From JBCAWW01 sp039024315 (GTDB lineage Bacteria > Bacteroidota > Bacteroidia > J057), in assembly GCA_039024315.1 (NCBI GenBank), contig JBCCQN010000215.1:1-13718 (forward strand): DNA of 13,718 bases. Direction: 5' to 3'. This document shows, piece after piece, positions 1 through 7,197 of this stretch (the first letter of the stretch is position 1; each line of letters opens with the position of its first letter). The notes beneath the pieces were generated by a model that was not told the origin of the DNA, made no database searches, and worked only from the letters and a program-made list of their open reading frames with translations. Position numbers and translations under genes: made by a program.

Positions 1-906
1 GGAGAGGCCAAATTTTCAGACCAAAACGTTCTCGCAGAGATCGAAAAAATGCAGGCCTTCCTGAGCACGCAAAGTTACTTCAGCCCCTTTATCTCACCCG
101 TTACCGTTGTAGCTGAGGCCAATTACCTTGACAATTTTAGTCGTGATCGCTACCGTCGCATTCCAGATACCCAAGCCGAGGTCGAGGATCTTCTCAATGT
201 GGTGCGGGCGAGCGGCGGCGAGGAATTTATGCGTTCGGTCATGACCGAAGATGCTAGCTATGCTCGCCTCAGTGCACGCATCCCAGATATTGGCACAGAT
301 GCTATTGATGATATTTATACACGCCTTGATAGCTTCATGATTGCGGAGGTGGACACCAGTCTTTTGTACTATCGCCCGACGGGTCATGCCTACCTCACTG
401 AGCATAATCTCAAATACATCCGCTCTAGCCTAATGTGGGGTCTCAGTATCGCCTTTGTGATCATTGGTATTTTGATGGGCTTACTCTTCCGGTCTTTTAG
501 GATGCTAGCTATCAGTATGCTACCCAATGTCATCCCGCTATTTTTGACTGGAGGGGTAATGGGCCTTTTTGGCATTTCGCTGACTGCCTCCACGGCTATC
601 GTCTTTGTGATCTCATTTGGGATCGCGGTGGATGATACCATTCACTTTTTGACCCGCTATAGGCTTGAAAGGCAGCTGGGCAATAATGTGGAAGATTCTA
701 TAGGCAATACGATCAGAGGTACCGGTAAAGCCATGGTTATGACTTCTCTTGTCCTCCTCGGTGGCTTTGTGATTTTGCTGGCGTCAAATTTCGGTGGCAC
801 CTTCAGTGTTGGCTTATTTACTGCCCTTACTGTGGTATTTGCCCTACTCTCCGATTTCTTACTGCTGCCAGTCCTCCTTCGCTGGGTAGAAAAGAATCGA
901 GTATAG
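1..906 (+). CDS. RND/MMPL-family exporter, C-terminal part (5' partial)
   Basis: The reading frame is open from the first base, so the start lies outside the window; the first internal ATG at 49 is not taken as the start. About 300 codons remain. The visible part begins with a soluble periplasmic porter-like segment (roughly the first 130 residues), followed by a cluster of hydrophobic helices. These are an SSLMWGLSIAF helix, a helix pair around MLPNVIPLFLTGGVMGLFG and STAIVFVISFGIAVDD, and two or three final helices ending at LLPVLLRWVEK. The GIAVDDTIHF stretch is the family's TM-helix motif with paired acidic residues, which in RND pumps carries the proton relay. The protein would be an inner-membrane, proton-driven exporter; the MMPL-like subgroup often moves lipids or hydrophobic compounds, but the substrate cannot be read here. 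The next gene starts 153 nt downstream, so co-transcription is uncertain. Family call is secure, substrate is not. Confidence 0.88.
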   Translation, partial: GEAKFSDQNVLAEIEKMQAFLSTQSYFSPFISPVTVVAEANYLDNFSRDRYRRIPDTQAEVEDLLNVVRASGGEEFMRSVMTEDASYARLSARIPDIGTDAIDDIYTRLDSFMIAEVDTSLLYYRPTGHAYLTEHNLKYIRSSLMWGLSIAFVIIGILMGLLFRSFRMLAISMLPNVIPLFLTGGVMGLFGISLTASTAIVFVISFGIAVDDTIHFLTRYRLERQLGNNVEDSIGNTIRGTGKAMVMTSLVLLGGFVILLASNFGGTFSVGLFTALTVVFALLSDFLLLPVLLRWVEKNRV

Positions 907-949
907 CAGCTTCCTCCCTATGCCTATTTCCGAGTTTTGATTTGGCTTC

Positions 950-962
950 TCTGCTTCGCAGA
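950..962 (+). other. Small hairpin between the exporter and the beta-propeller gene
   Basis: A perfect 5-bp stem TCTGC/GCAGA with a TTC loop lies 44 nt after the exporter stop codon. It is followed by ACCCTTATC and then by T-rich sequence, not by a clean T-run. It may be a weak terminator or only a chance hairpin. The rest of the 153-nt gap shows no clear -33/-7 promoter pair. Confidence 0.25.
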
Positions 963-1059
963 ACCCTTATCTTGTGCCTTTTCCAATCTTTTTCACGGTG
1001 CGGCGCACTTTTTTCTTCCTACTCCCCACTTAAATGCTATCTTTCCTAAAATCCATTGT

Positions 1060-2130
1060 ATGAGAAGAGTGCTAACGATCGTGGGAAGCCTGCTAGGGCT
1101 GCTATTGCTTTATCTACTGTTTTGGCCAGTGAGACACAATTTTGAAGCTTGGGTTCCGCCAGAGGCACCAGATATGCAAGCAGGAGATTTTGCCGTCAAT
1201 CAATCACTGCTGGCCGCAGAACGCTTTCCCACTTCAGCCTTTGGTCAAGGCCCCGAGGATATCGCTCTAGATACTAACGGTCTTATTTATGGAGGCCTAG
1301 ACAATGGATTGATTTTGCGCTATCAGGCAGATGGGAGTGCTCCTGAAGTATTTGCCGATACCAAAGGACGCCCTTTAGGTCTACACTTCGACCAGAAAAT
1401 GAATCTAATCGTCGCTGATGCCCAAAAGGGCCTACTATCTATCAACCCAGCTGGGAAGATCAGCGTTCTGAGCAGCGGGATTGGAGACTACAAATTTTAC
1501 TTCGCCGACGATCTCGATATTGCTACAAATGGTACCATCTATTTTAGCGATGCCTCTTATATCGCCTCCACCCATGATTATAAGGAAGACATCATGGTGC
1601 ATTGTCCCTGCGGCAAACTGCTTTCCTACCATCCAAATACTAAGGAAACCAAGTTACTAGCAGATTCCCTCTACTTCGCCAATGGCATAGCCATCAGCCC
1701 AGACCAATCCTTTGTACTAGTCAACGAGACTTCGATGTACAGAGTACTCAAATACTGGCTCAAGGGCCCCAAGACAGGCACGATAGAGGTATTGATCGAC
1801 AATCTGCCGGGATTCCCTGATGGGATTTCCACTGGCAAGCGGGGCATCTTTTGGCTAGCCATCGCCAATCCTCGCAATCCTACTTTAGACGCTTTATTGC
1901 CCAGTCCTTTCCTAAGAAAAATTGTGGCGCGTCTGCCGGATGCCGTACGACCACAACCGGTCCGTTATGGTATGCTGCTCGGAATTGATCAAGATGGCAA
2001 TGTGCTCCATAATCTACAGGATCCAAGTGGTACTTTTGCGCCCGTTACCAGCGTCCAAGAAGAAAATGGAATTTTATATCTAGGCAGTCTATCCGATCCC
2101 GCATGGGCTAAAATTCCAGTCCCGCGTTAG
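1060..2130 (+). CDS. SMP-30/strictosidine synthase-like beta-propeller protein, membrane anchored (APMAP-like)
   Basis: A 356-residue protein when started at the ATG at 1060. The frame stays open upstream to a TTG at 937, but those 41 extra codons are low-complexity, whereas the ATG gives a proper N-terminal anchor (MRRVLTIVGS then a Leu-rich helix to about residue 22). The rest is a six-bladed propeller. Visible repeats include GPEDIALDTNG (63-73), RPLGLHFD (104-111), FADDLDIATNGTIYFSDAS (148-166) and LYFANGIAISPDQSFVLVNE (204-223). YWLKGPKTGTIEV (232-244) and NLPGFPDGIS (248-257) match the strictosidine synthase conserved region. Glu65, Asn209 and Asp254 sit where the family binds its metal ion. 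Relatives hydrolyse lactones or esters outside the cytoplasm; true strictosidine synthase activity is not expected. It ends tail to tail with the dioxygenase gene, the two stop codons overlapping. Confidence 0.85.
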   Translation: MRRVLTIVGSLLGLLLLYLLFWPVRHNFEAWVPPEAPDMQAGDFAVNQSLLAAERFPTSAFGQGPEDIALDTNGLIYGGLDNGLILRYQADGSAPEVFADTKGRPLGLHFDQKMNLIVADAQKGLLSINPAGKISVLSSGIGDYKFYFADDLDIATNGTIYFSDASYIASTHDYKEDIMVHCPCGKLLSYHPNTKETKLLADSLYFANGIAISPDQSFVLVNETSMYRVLKYWLKGPKTGTIEVLIDNLPGFPDGISTGKRGIFWLAIANPRNPTLDALLPSPFLRKIVARLPDAVRPQPVRYGMLLGIDQDGNVLHNLQDPSGTFAPVTSVQEENGILYLGSLSDPAWAKIPVPR

Positions 2131-2753
2131 GCAGAGCCTAAGTTAAAGTCCATGACGCCCGTATCGACCCCATTGACACTGCTAAACTCAATAATTCGGC
2201 AATCTCCCGCCTCTGAGGCCCAAGTGTCTCTTGAGATACGATTATCTCCCGCGAAGTACGTTTGGGTTACGAGCGTTTTATAGCCCTCTACTTCCAAACG
2301 GAAGTGAATATGCCTTGCTCTAGAGCCATAAAGCCCTGGTACGATACTCCTAAATGCATAACTCCCGTCTGCCTCAGTAATCACAAAGCCTCGCAAAGTA
2401 ATCTCCGAGCTATCGTAATCACTCACGTCTCCACTGCCTTCGGGATGATAGGTGCCATTGTCGTCGGCATGCCAGATATCGATTCTAACGTTAGCCAAAG
2501 GTGTATCTTTTTCTTCTCCCCCATAGACTTTGCCTGAGACCATCATGGGAGTACCGGCTAGATTTTGGGTATTGAGATTGACAACCTCGGCAGTACCACT
2601 GACAAAATAGGGCCCGAGGATATCTTCTCCTGTGAGCAGGCAATCCTCTCCTGGGGTGACGATGGGCTCGGTTTTGCAAGCGCTTGCATTAGCTAGGGTA
2701 CCCCCAGCGAGCATCCCAAGGCCGAGCTTTTGTAGAAATTTTTTCCTATCCAT
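2127..2753 (-). CDS. Exported intradiol ring-cleavage dioxygenase
   Basis: A 208-residue protein of the catechol/protocatechuate dioxygenase fold, which splits aromatic diols between the two hydroxyls using Fe(III). All four expected iron ligands are present: Tyr102 in IDIWHADDNGTYHP, Tyr142 in IVPGLYGSR, and His148 and His150 in RHIHF. LVTQTYFAGD (161-170) is another family motif. The short Tyr-to-His spacing (six residues) resembles exported stand-alone members, not protocatechuate 3,4-dioxygenase. The N-terminus MDRKKFLQKLGLG is Tat-like with an RK pair, and ASAC26 is a possible but weak lipobox, so the enzyme is probably periplasmic or lipid anchored. There is no second subunit gene and no beta-ketoadipate gene nearby, so the substrate is unknown. 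It diverges from the prenyl synthase across 147 nt. Fold and ligands are clear; substrate and export route are inferred. Confidence 0.88.
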   Translation of the reverse strand: MDRKKFLQKLGLGMLAGGTLANASACKTEPIVTPGEDCLLTGEDILGPYFVSGTAEVVNLNTQNLAGTPMMVSGKVYGGEEKDTPLANVRIDIWHADDNGTYHPEGSGDVSDYDSSEITLRGFVITEADGSYAFRSIVPGLYGSRARHIHFRLEVEGYKTLVTQTYFAGDNRISRDTWASEAGDCRIIEFSSVNGVDTGVMDFNLGSA

Positions 2754-2900
2754 GAATTCAATTCAGGAAATGTAAAGTAGAGACGCGCTTTTTTGCTTTT
2801 CTGCTGCAAAGAATACGATACGCAAATCAGGAAGTTGTTTGTGGTATTCGGCTTTTTCTATGTGCGGTCTCTTTCGTGGAAATTTTCCTACCTTCACTTT

Positions 2901-3878
2901 ATGAAAGTGGCTACCGATCTAAAAGCGGCCGTAGAGGCCCATATTGAGACCTATAATTTTGGAGAAAAACAACCGGCCAATCTCTACCGGCCGATGGAAT
3001 ATATTTTGGCGCTCAAAGGCAAGCGGATCCGTCCGGTCTTGACCATGCTCGCTTATCAAGCGGTATCTGGCAAAGCAGTCGAAGAGGTGCTCAACCTCGC
3101 TTGTGCCGTAGAGCTGTTTCATAACTTTACGCTGATGCATGACGACATCATGGATCGGGCTCCGGTACGCCGAGGCAAACCTTCTGTCCATATTGTTTGG
3201 AATGAAGATACAGCTATCCTATCTGGTGATGCCCTCTTCGCCTTTTCTATGGGTTTGGTTGTCCGCGATATGCCACATTTGGCGGCTCCACTAGCGGCAG
3301 AGTTTACCGAAGTAGCGATGGGTGTATGTGAAGGTCAAATGGAAGATATGGATCTTGCGACGCTCCAAGGTGTGAGCATCCCCCAGTACCTCGAGATGAT
3401 CCGTAAAAAAACGGCCGTCTTATTGGGGGGATGTATGAGTTTAGGGGCCTTGGCCGCCGGCGCGGAACGGGAATTGGTGGAGCAGTTTCGAGACTTTGGC
3501 GAACAACTAGGCGTAGGTTTTCAGTTGCAAGATGATTTGATGGACGCTTTCCCGCCCGAGGGCTTTGGTAAACAAGTCGGTGGCGACATCATCGAAAACA
3601 AAAAGACTTATCTCTACCTACGGGCCTTAGAGCTAGCTAATCCTACGCAAAAAGTAGCGCTTGAAAACTGGTTTAGTAATGAGCAAGAGCATGATCCCGA
3701 AGCAAAGGTACAAGCAGTGCTAGCCCTATTTCAAACCTTGGGCATCAAGGAAGAGACGCAAAGGCTTATCGAATCCTATATGCAGCGCGCCATCGCCATC
3801 GGCGAACAACTGAGCCAGTCAACTGCCTTTGAACCCGTGAAAGAGTATTTGCAAGTTATCGCTAAGCGTAAATTATAA
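2901..3878 (+). CDS. Short-chain polyprenyl diphosphate synthase (FPP/GGPP synthase type)
   Basis: A 325-residue trans-isoprenyl diphosphate synthase from the ATG at 2901; an upstream in-frame extension to 2793 has no domain content. It joins isopentenyl diphosphate to an allylic diphosphate in the cytoplasm. Motifs in order are GKRIRP (40-45, diphosphate binding), the first Asp-rich motif DDIMD (81-85) followed by RRGKPSVH, GQMEDMD (145-151), KKT (169-171), and the second Asp-rich motif QLQDDLMD (208-215) with GGDI and NKKTYL after it. There is a Phe five residues before DDIMD and no two-residue insertion inside it. That pattern is known from archaeal (type I) GGPP synthases, unlike the DDxxxxD of E. 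coli IspA, so a GGPP-like product is inferred. The downstream membrane protein gene starts 5 nt after the stop, suggesting an operon. Product length is uncertain. Confidence 0.92.
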   Translation: MKVATDLKAAVEAHIETYNFGEKQPANLYRPMEYILALKGKRIRPVLTMLAYQAVSGKAVEEVLNLACAVELFHNFTLMHDDIMDRAPVRRGKPSVHIVWNEDTAILSGDALFAFSMGLVVRDMPHLAAPLAAEFTEVAMGVCEGQMEDMDLATLQGVSIPQYLEMIRKKTAVLLGGCMSLGALAAGAERELVEQFRDFGEQLGVGFQLQDDLMDAFPPEGFGKQVGGDIIENKKTYLYLRALELANPTQKVALENWFSNEQEHDPEAKVQAVLALFQTLGIKEETQRLIESYMQRAIAIGEQLSQSTAFEPVKEYLQVIAKRKL

Positions 3879-3883
3879 ACAAA

Positions 3884-4675
3884 ATGTTAGCCGAGCGTTC
3901 AGCAGCGAAGCGCATATTACAAGTCCTAACGGTATTATTACTTTTAGGTTGGGCTTGGCAACTCTGGCGCTGGACCATCCCATTGGCTCAGTTTGGGCAA
4001 AGCATTTTTCCGAGCCTCGACGAAACGGCAATTGCTAATTTCCAGCGAGCTTGGGGCATATTAATCGCACTATGTGGCTTCATCGTCTTGCTTCCAGAGG
4101 ATAAGCGGCCTCGGAAAGTCCTCTACCTAGCTATGGGCTTTGCTAGCCTAAGCTTATTGCTGATCTTTTTGTTGAAGTTTCGAGCCAAATCCTACCAATG
4201 GGGCAATCTGATCGAGCATAGTATTCAATGCGCCCTGCCTCTTATCTATGCTTACTATGCTTTCCAAGAGCATAATCTTCGCATGCAGTGGGTTCTACGA
4301 CTCTTAATTGCTGGCACCTTCTTTGGACATGGGCTTTACGCGATTGGGTATTATGCTGTGCCCGGCAATTATCTTCAGATGGTACACAATGTCTTTGGTT
4401 TTGAGCCCGCTAGCGCGGAACGCTTCCTCTTTGCCGCCGGAGTACTGGATATGCTTACTGTAGTAGGCTTGCTGGTCCCTAAGCTTTGGCGCTATGTACT
4501 TTACTATGCCATTATTTGGGGATTTATGACGGCCATGGCAAGAATAGTCGCCTATTGGGATAGCAGTATTTGGCTAGAAAGCCTAGATATCTGGCTCAAT
4601 CAGACACTGATCCGCCTAGGGCATGGTGGGATACCATTGGTACTATGGCTGTTGGAGCGGGAGCAAAAGAGTTAA
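3884..4675 (+). CDS. Multi-pass membrane protein of unknown function
   Basis: 263 residues, not recognised with confidence. The start is the ATG 5 nt after the prenyl synthase stop, so the two are almost certainly on one transcript. Hydrophobic segments lie at about residues 11-28, 56-70, 79-97, 114-127, 136-155, 181-198, 204-224 and perhaps 247-256, giving six to eight membrane helices. The segment RLLIAGTFFGHGLYAIGYYAVPG (139-161), with GH in the middle of a helix, faintly resembles DoxX-like proteins, and the helix after it ends LLVPKLW. No catalytic motif, signal peptide or Cys pair is visible. The neighbouring synthase could point to an isoprenoid-related membrane role, but that rests on context alone. 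It converges on the SRPBCC gene with 24 nt between the stop codons. Confidence 0.7.
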   Translation: MLAERSAAKRILQVLTVLLLLGWAWQLWRWTIPLAQFGQSIFPSLDETAIANFQRAWGILIALCGFIVLLPEDKRPRKVLYLAMGFASLSLLLIFLLKFRAKSYQWGNLIEHSIQCALPLIYAYYAFQEHNLRMQWVLRLLIAGTFFGHGLYAIGYYAVPGNYLQMVHNVFGFEPASAERFLFAAGVLDMLTVVGLLVPKLWRYVLYYAIIWGFMTAMARIVAYWDSSIWLESLDIWLNQTLIRLGHGGIPLVLWLLEREQKS

Positions 4676-4699
4676 GCGTTCTGCGCAGCAGTACAAAAA

Positions 4700-5179
4700 C
4701 TACACTCTAGCAGAAAGAGATACTTTTTTCAGGCCTTCGAGCCAGATCTGATGCTGCTTTAATAACCCCCCTTTGATAAACCACTTGAATAGACTGGGTA
4801 ACCAACCGCTTTGCGTTTCTTCTGTAATTACCTGACAACCTTGTTCATTGGGGATGAGGAGCCAAGCGTGATAGGCTAGTAAACCAGCACCTTTCGCAAC
4901 CCAAGCCAACTTTTTATTAGGCTCAAACTCCTGTACCTCTGATTGAATATTGGTGTTGAAGGTTCTCCAACTAAATTGGGTATTATCAGAGAGATGCCCA
5001 TGCCCCCTTTGATTTAAGAGCTTTACATTAGAGGCGTTTGCATACCAATCTGGCCAAGTAGTCGCATGGGTCAACCAAAACCAGATTCTTTCGGCAGGAG
5101 CAGGGATAAATATTTCGTTTCGGACGTGAATGGCACTTTTTGAAGGATGGTATTCTTGGGGAAAAACAATCTTGCTCAT
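4700..5179 (-). CDS. SRPBCC (START/polyketide cyclase-like) domain protein
   Basis: A 159-residue protein with one SRPBCC hydrophobic-pocket domain. The family's opening strand is clear in VRNEIFIPAPAERIWFWLTHATTWPDWY (about 19-46), where the PAPAERIW turn and the W-x-x-WY motif are typical. Later strands include TQFSWRTFNTNIQSEVQEFEPNKKLAW (67-93) and a QVITEETQSG strand (about 115-124). It ends in a long C-terminal helix that closes the pocket. Such proteins bind or process small hydrophobic ligands; no catalytic residue can be assigned. It is the last gene of the probable amine oxidase-crp-SRPBCC unit, 62 nt after the regulator gene, and a 20-bp palindrome lies 2 nt before its ATG. No signal peptide, so it is cytoplasmic. 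Family call is good, ligand unknown. Confidence 0.8.
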   Translation of the reverse strand: MSKIVFPQEYHPSKSAIHVRNEIFIPAPAERIWFWLTHATTWPDWYANASNVKLLNQRGHGHLSDNTQFSWRTFNTNIQSEVQEFEPNKKLAWVAKGAGLLAYHAWLLIPNEQGCQVITEETQSGWLPSLFKWFIKGGLLKQHQIWLEGLKKVSLSARV

Positions 5180-5181
5180 AA

Positions 5182-5201
5182 CAGAAAACTTTAGTTTTCT
5201 G
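5182..5201. promoter_or_regulatory. Perfect inverted repeat just before the SRPBCC start codon
   Basis: The arms CAGAAAACT (5182-5190) and AGTTTTCTG (5193-5201) are exact reverse complements separated by TT. The repeat ends 2 nt upstream of the SRPBCC ATG (5179). It could be a DNA operator, an RNA hairpin that limits ribosome access, or a weak terminator for the upstream regulator gene, though no T-run follows. The repeat is plain to see; its role is inferred. Confidence 0.45.
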
Positions 5202-5241
5202 CAAAGCTAGAGGGAGAGAATCCCAAGTGCATTCACTTAAG

Positions 5242-5835
5242 TTAATGGACCAAAGTTTTTAACCTTTTCCTAATCCTACTTAAAGATTGAGGGGTGATCC
5301 CCAAGTAAGAAGCGACATGATAGTGGGGAACAATATCAAGAAACTGCGGGTTGGCAGTGAGCATTTCTTGGTAGCGCTCCTCAGGAGTTTTTACTTGATA
5401 GCGTTCTAGTTTTTCTCTCAACTTTAGATAGAGCATTTCAGACAATCGCCTGCCTAAGCGTTCAAATGACCGATACTTATCATAGAATTTCTGTAAGTGA
5501 TCATGGGGAATCATGATAAAGTCCGAATGGGTCAGTACTTCCAAATATTCCTGAGAAGGTTCCCGCAAAAGAAAGCTCTTGTACTCCGTAGCGAAAAAGC
5601 CTTGCATGAAGAAGGTTCGGTTAATTTCGACCCCGTCAATAATTTCATAGACTCTTACTGCTCCTTTATTGATAAAGGCGACAAAATCACAGATTTCACC
5701 CTCCCGAAGCAATACCTCCCCCTGCCTCAAGGATAGGGTTTTGAGGGGGGCAACAAACTCTTGCCATTCCTCTTCAGCCAAGGGAGATATATGATTTAAG
5801 ACCGTTCTTAATTGGTTCGCTTCAGATATTTCCAT
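5242..5835 (-). CDS. Crp/Fnr-family transcriptional regulator
   Basis: A 197-residue regulator with an N-terminal cyclic-nucleotide-binding-like beta-roll (about 30-115: LRQGEVLLREGEICDFVAFINKGAVRVY and FFMQGFFATEYKSFLLREPS) and a C-terminal helix-turn-helix (about 171-191: HYHVASYLGITPQSLSRIRKRL). The phosphate-binding cassette lacks the FGE-(x)n-RxA pattern of cAMP-binding Crp, and there is no Cys cluster as in Fnr, so the signal is unknown. Many Bacteroidota have stand-alone regulators of this build. The gene starts 49 nt after the amine oxidase stop and reads the same way, followed 62 nt later by the SRPBCC gene, so it may govern this unit. Its ATG lies inside the right-hand (3') arm, in mRNA sense, of an 11-bp inverted repeat, which suggests self-regulation by protein binding or RNA folding. 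Family call is secure. Confidence 0.9.
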   Translation of the reverse strand: MEISEANQLRTVLNHISPLAEEEWQEFVAPLKTLSLRQGEVLLREGEICDFVAFINKGAVRVYEIIDGVEINRTFFMQGFFATEYKSFLLREPSQEYLEVLTHSDFIMIPHDHLQKFYDKYRSFERLGRRLSEMLYLKLREKLERYQVKTPEERYQEMLTANPQFLDIVPHYHVASYLGITPQSLSRIRKRLKTLVH

Positions 5836-5858
5836 TGGGCATATAACCCCAATGGAAA
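5829..5858. promoter_or_regulatory. 11-bp inverted repeat covering the crp-type gene's start codon
   Basis: The arms are 5829-5839 (TTTCCATTGGG) and 5848-5858 (CCCAATGGAAA), exact reverse complements with an 8-nt spacer. In mRNA sense the 3' arm contains the regulator's ATG (complement of 5833-5835). As RNA this would be an 11-bp stem with an 8-nt loop that hides the start codon; as DNA it is a 30-bp dyad suited to a dimeric regulator. The sequence does not resemble the TGTGA/TCACA half-sites of classical Crp. Confidence 0.55.
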
Positions 5859-5884
5859 AGAATGGTTTATGCAGGGGCAGCCAT

Positions 5885-7108
5885 TTATTCCGTCAACAGT
5901 TTGTCAACATAGTAGTATCCCGACAGCATAGATCCTGGAGCTCCCAACTGCCGATAAGGATCCAAGATGGCTCCTGCAAAGTAAACTCGCTTATCCAATG
6001 GCTCAGCAATCGTCTTCAAATTGGTGGCCTTTTCAGAAGAAGCCACTACCCAAGTACCTTGGGTAAATTGATGTTGTCCCCAATTTTCTAAGCGATATTC
6101 TCCACTAAAGGTTTCAGAGGCCTTACCATCAAACATCTGATCCAGTTCTGCAAGCAAGGTCTCAATGATTTTCTCTTTTGAGCCAAGGGCATAATACTCT
6201 CTCGCTTTTTCTCCAGCACACAGAAAGCCCAGCACATTGCTTTTGACGTCTTTTTTAAAGGCCATATCATAATAGGTTTTTTCTCCGCCTTTGAGGCTGT
6301 AACCTGTTTCGCACTGTATCAAGTCAGGGTAAAACTTTTCAGAGAACTTCATTGCAACCTTAAAGCCAGGGAGGAAATAGATCGAGGCTATGGCTTGCTT
6401 TTTCTCTGCACTTAGGTCGGGAGAGAACTTAATCTTTTCGGATTGTAATATCCCAATAGGGACTGTGATTAGGACTTTGTCCGCTTCATAAGTATCACCG
6501 CTTTGGGTTTGTATGATTACCTTATCGCTGTTGTAGTCAATAGAATTTACGGCTGCATTATAGACGATTTTGTGCTTGACTTCTCTCGCTATGTTTTGAT
6601 CAAGAAAATCAAACCAAGTGGAATTTTTGAATTTCGATTCTGGCATGAATCGATAAAAGTTCTTCCAATAAGTATCTGCTGATTTGAGGGTTTCGCCGTC
6701 CCACTTTAAGGTATTTTCCAGTTTGTAGGGTATTAGGTCTTCATCAATTTCATCGCCGCTTTTACCCTTGATCACATTCAAGACTTTGGGGTTACTATGG
6801 ATCCATTCAGCCCCCAAATCTATGGGGAAGTCCGCTAAGGTAGTATCTTTCTTCAAGCGACCTCCATAGCGATTGGTCGCTTCCAGAATAAGGTAATCGA
6901 TCTGGTTACGCTCAAGGATTTTTGCTGCGGCCAAACCGGATCCACCAGCACCAATGATGATCACTTTGCCATCGTAACTGTAACTTTTGTCCAAAGCAGT
7001 TTGCTCAGGGAGCTCATTTACAGCGCGGGCCGCCCATTTAAAACAGCTTGTGAGGCTCAAGCTCAAAAGCAATAAGAAAAGAGTTGTCAATGCTCTGTTG
7101 GGATTCAT
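5885..7108 (-). CDS. Lipoprotein FAD-dependent amine oxidase-like protein
   Basis: A 407-residue flavoprotein of the monoamine oxidase/polyamine oxidase superfamily. A lipoprotein signal comes first: a hydrophobic run ending SLSLTSC with Cys22 as the lipidation site. The dinucleotide-binding motif IIIGAGGSGLAAAKILER follows (about 50-67), with the ribose-binding Glu76 in LILEATNRYGGR and the GG-R motif at 82-84. VLITVPIGILQSEKIKF in mid-protein is the family's substrate-domain entry. The C-terminal FAD motif is degenerate: VYFAGAILDPYRQLGAPGSMLSG replaces the usual FAGE(H/N) and EGA-(x)2-SG, so the Glu is Ala380. Oxidative deamination of an amine is the family reaction, but substrate and even activity are unsure. 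The gene leads a probable unit with the regulator and SRPBCC genes. The start ATG at 7108 gives the complete signal peptide. Confidence 0.87.
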   Translation of the reverse strand: MNPNRALTTLFLLLLSLSLTSCFKWAARAVNELPEQTALDKSYSYDGKVIIIGAGGSGLAAAKILERNQIDYLILEATNRYGGRLKKDTTLADFPIDLGAEWIHSNPKVLNVIKGKSGDEIDEDLIPYKLENTLKWDGETLKSADTYWKNFYRFMPESKFKNSTWFDFLDQNIAREVKHKIVYNAAVNSIDYNSDKVIIQTQSGDTYEADKVLITVPIGILQSEKIKFSPDLSAEKKQAIASIYFLPGFKVAMKFSEKFYPDLIQCETGYSLKGGEKTYYDMAFKKDVKSNVLGFLCAGEKAREYYALGSKEKIIETLLAELDQMFDGKASETFSGEYRLENWGQHQFTQGTWVVASSEKATNLKTIAEPLDKRVYFAGAILDPYRQLGAPGSMLSGYYYVDKLLTE

Positions 7109-7176
7109 AGATTTTATTTTTCGATTCTGGGATCAAAATTAGCCTAGGTCCTACAGAAAGCATTTGATATATGTCA

Positions 7177-7184
7177 CAAAAATA
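7177..7184 (-). promoter_or_regulatory. Possible Bacteroidota -7 box for the amine oxidase unit
   Basis: On the minus strand this reads TATTTTTG, a match to the TAnnTTTG -7 consensus, about 70 nt upstream of the amine oxidase ATG. No good TTTG element is seen 19 nt further up, so the call is tentative. Confidence 0.3.
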
Positions 7185-7197
7185 GTAAGCAGCTCAA

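Noticed and set aside
937..1059. Upstream TTG extension of the beta-propeller gene
   Set aside because: The 41 extra residues lack family similarity, while the ATG at 1060 begins a well-formed membrane anchor.
2753..2765. 13-bp palindrome TGAATT-C-AATTCA at the dioxygenase start
   Set aside because: Short and made almost only of A/T, so chance is likely; not listed as an operator.
4679..4715. TTCTGC/GCAGAA pair between the membrane protein and SRPBCC genes as a terminator
   Set aside because: A 6-bp stem with a 25-nt loop and no T-run would not be stable.
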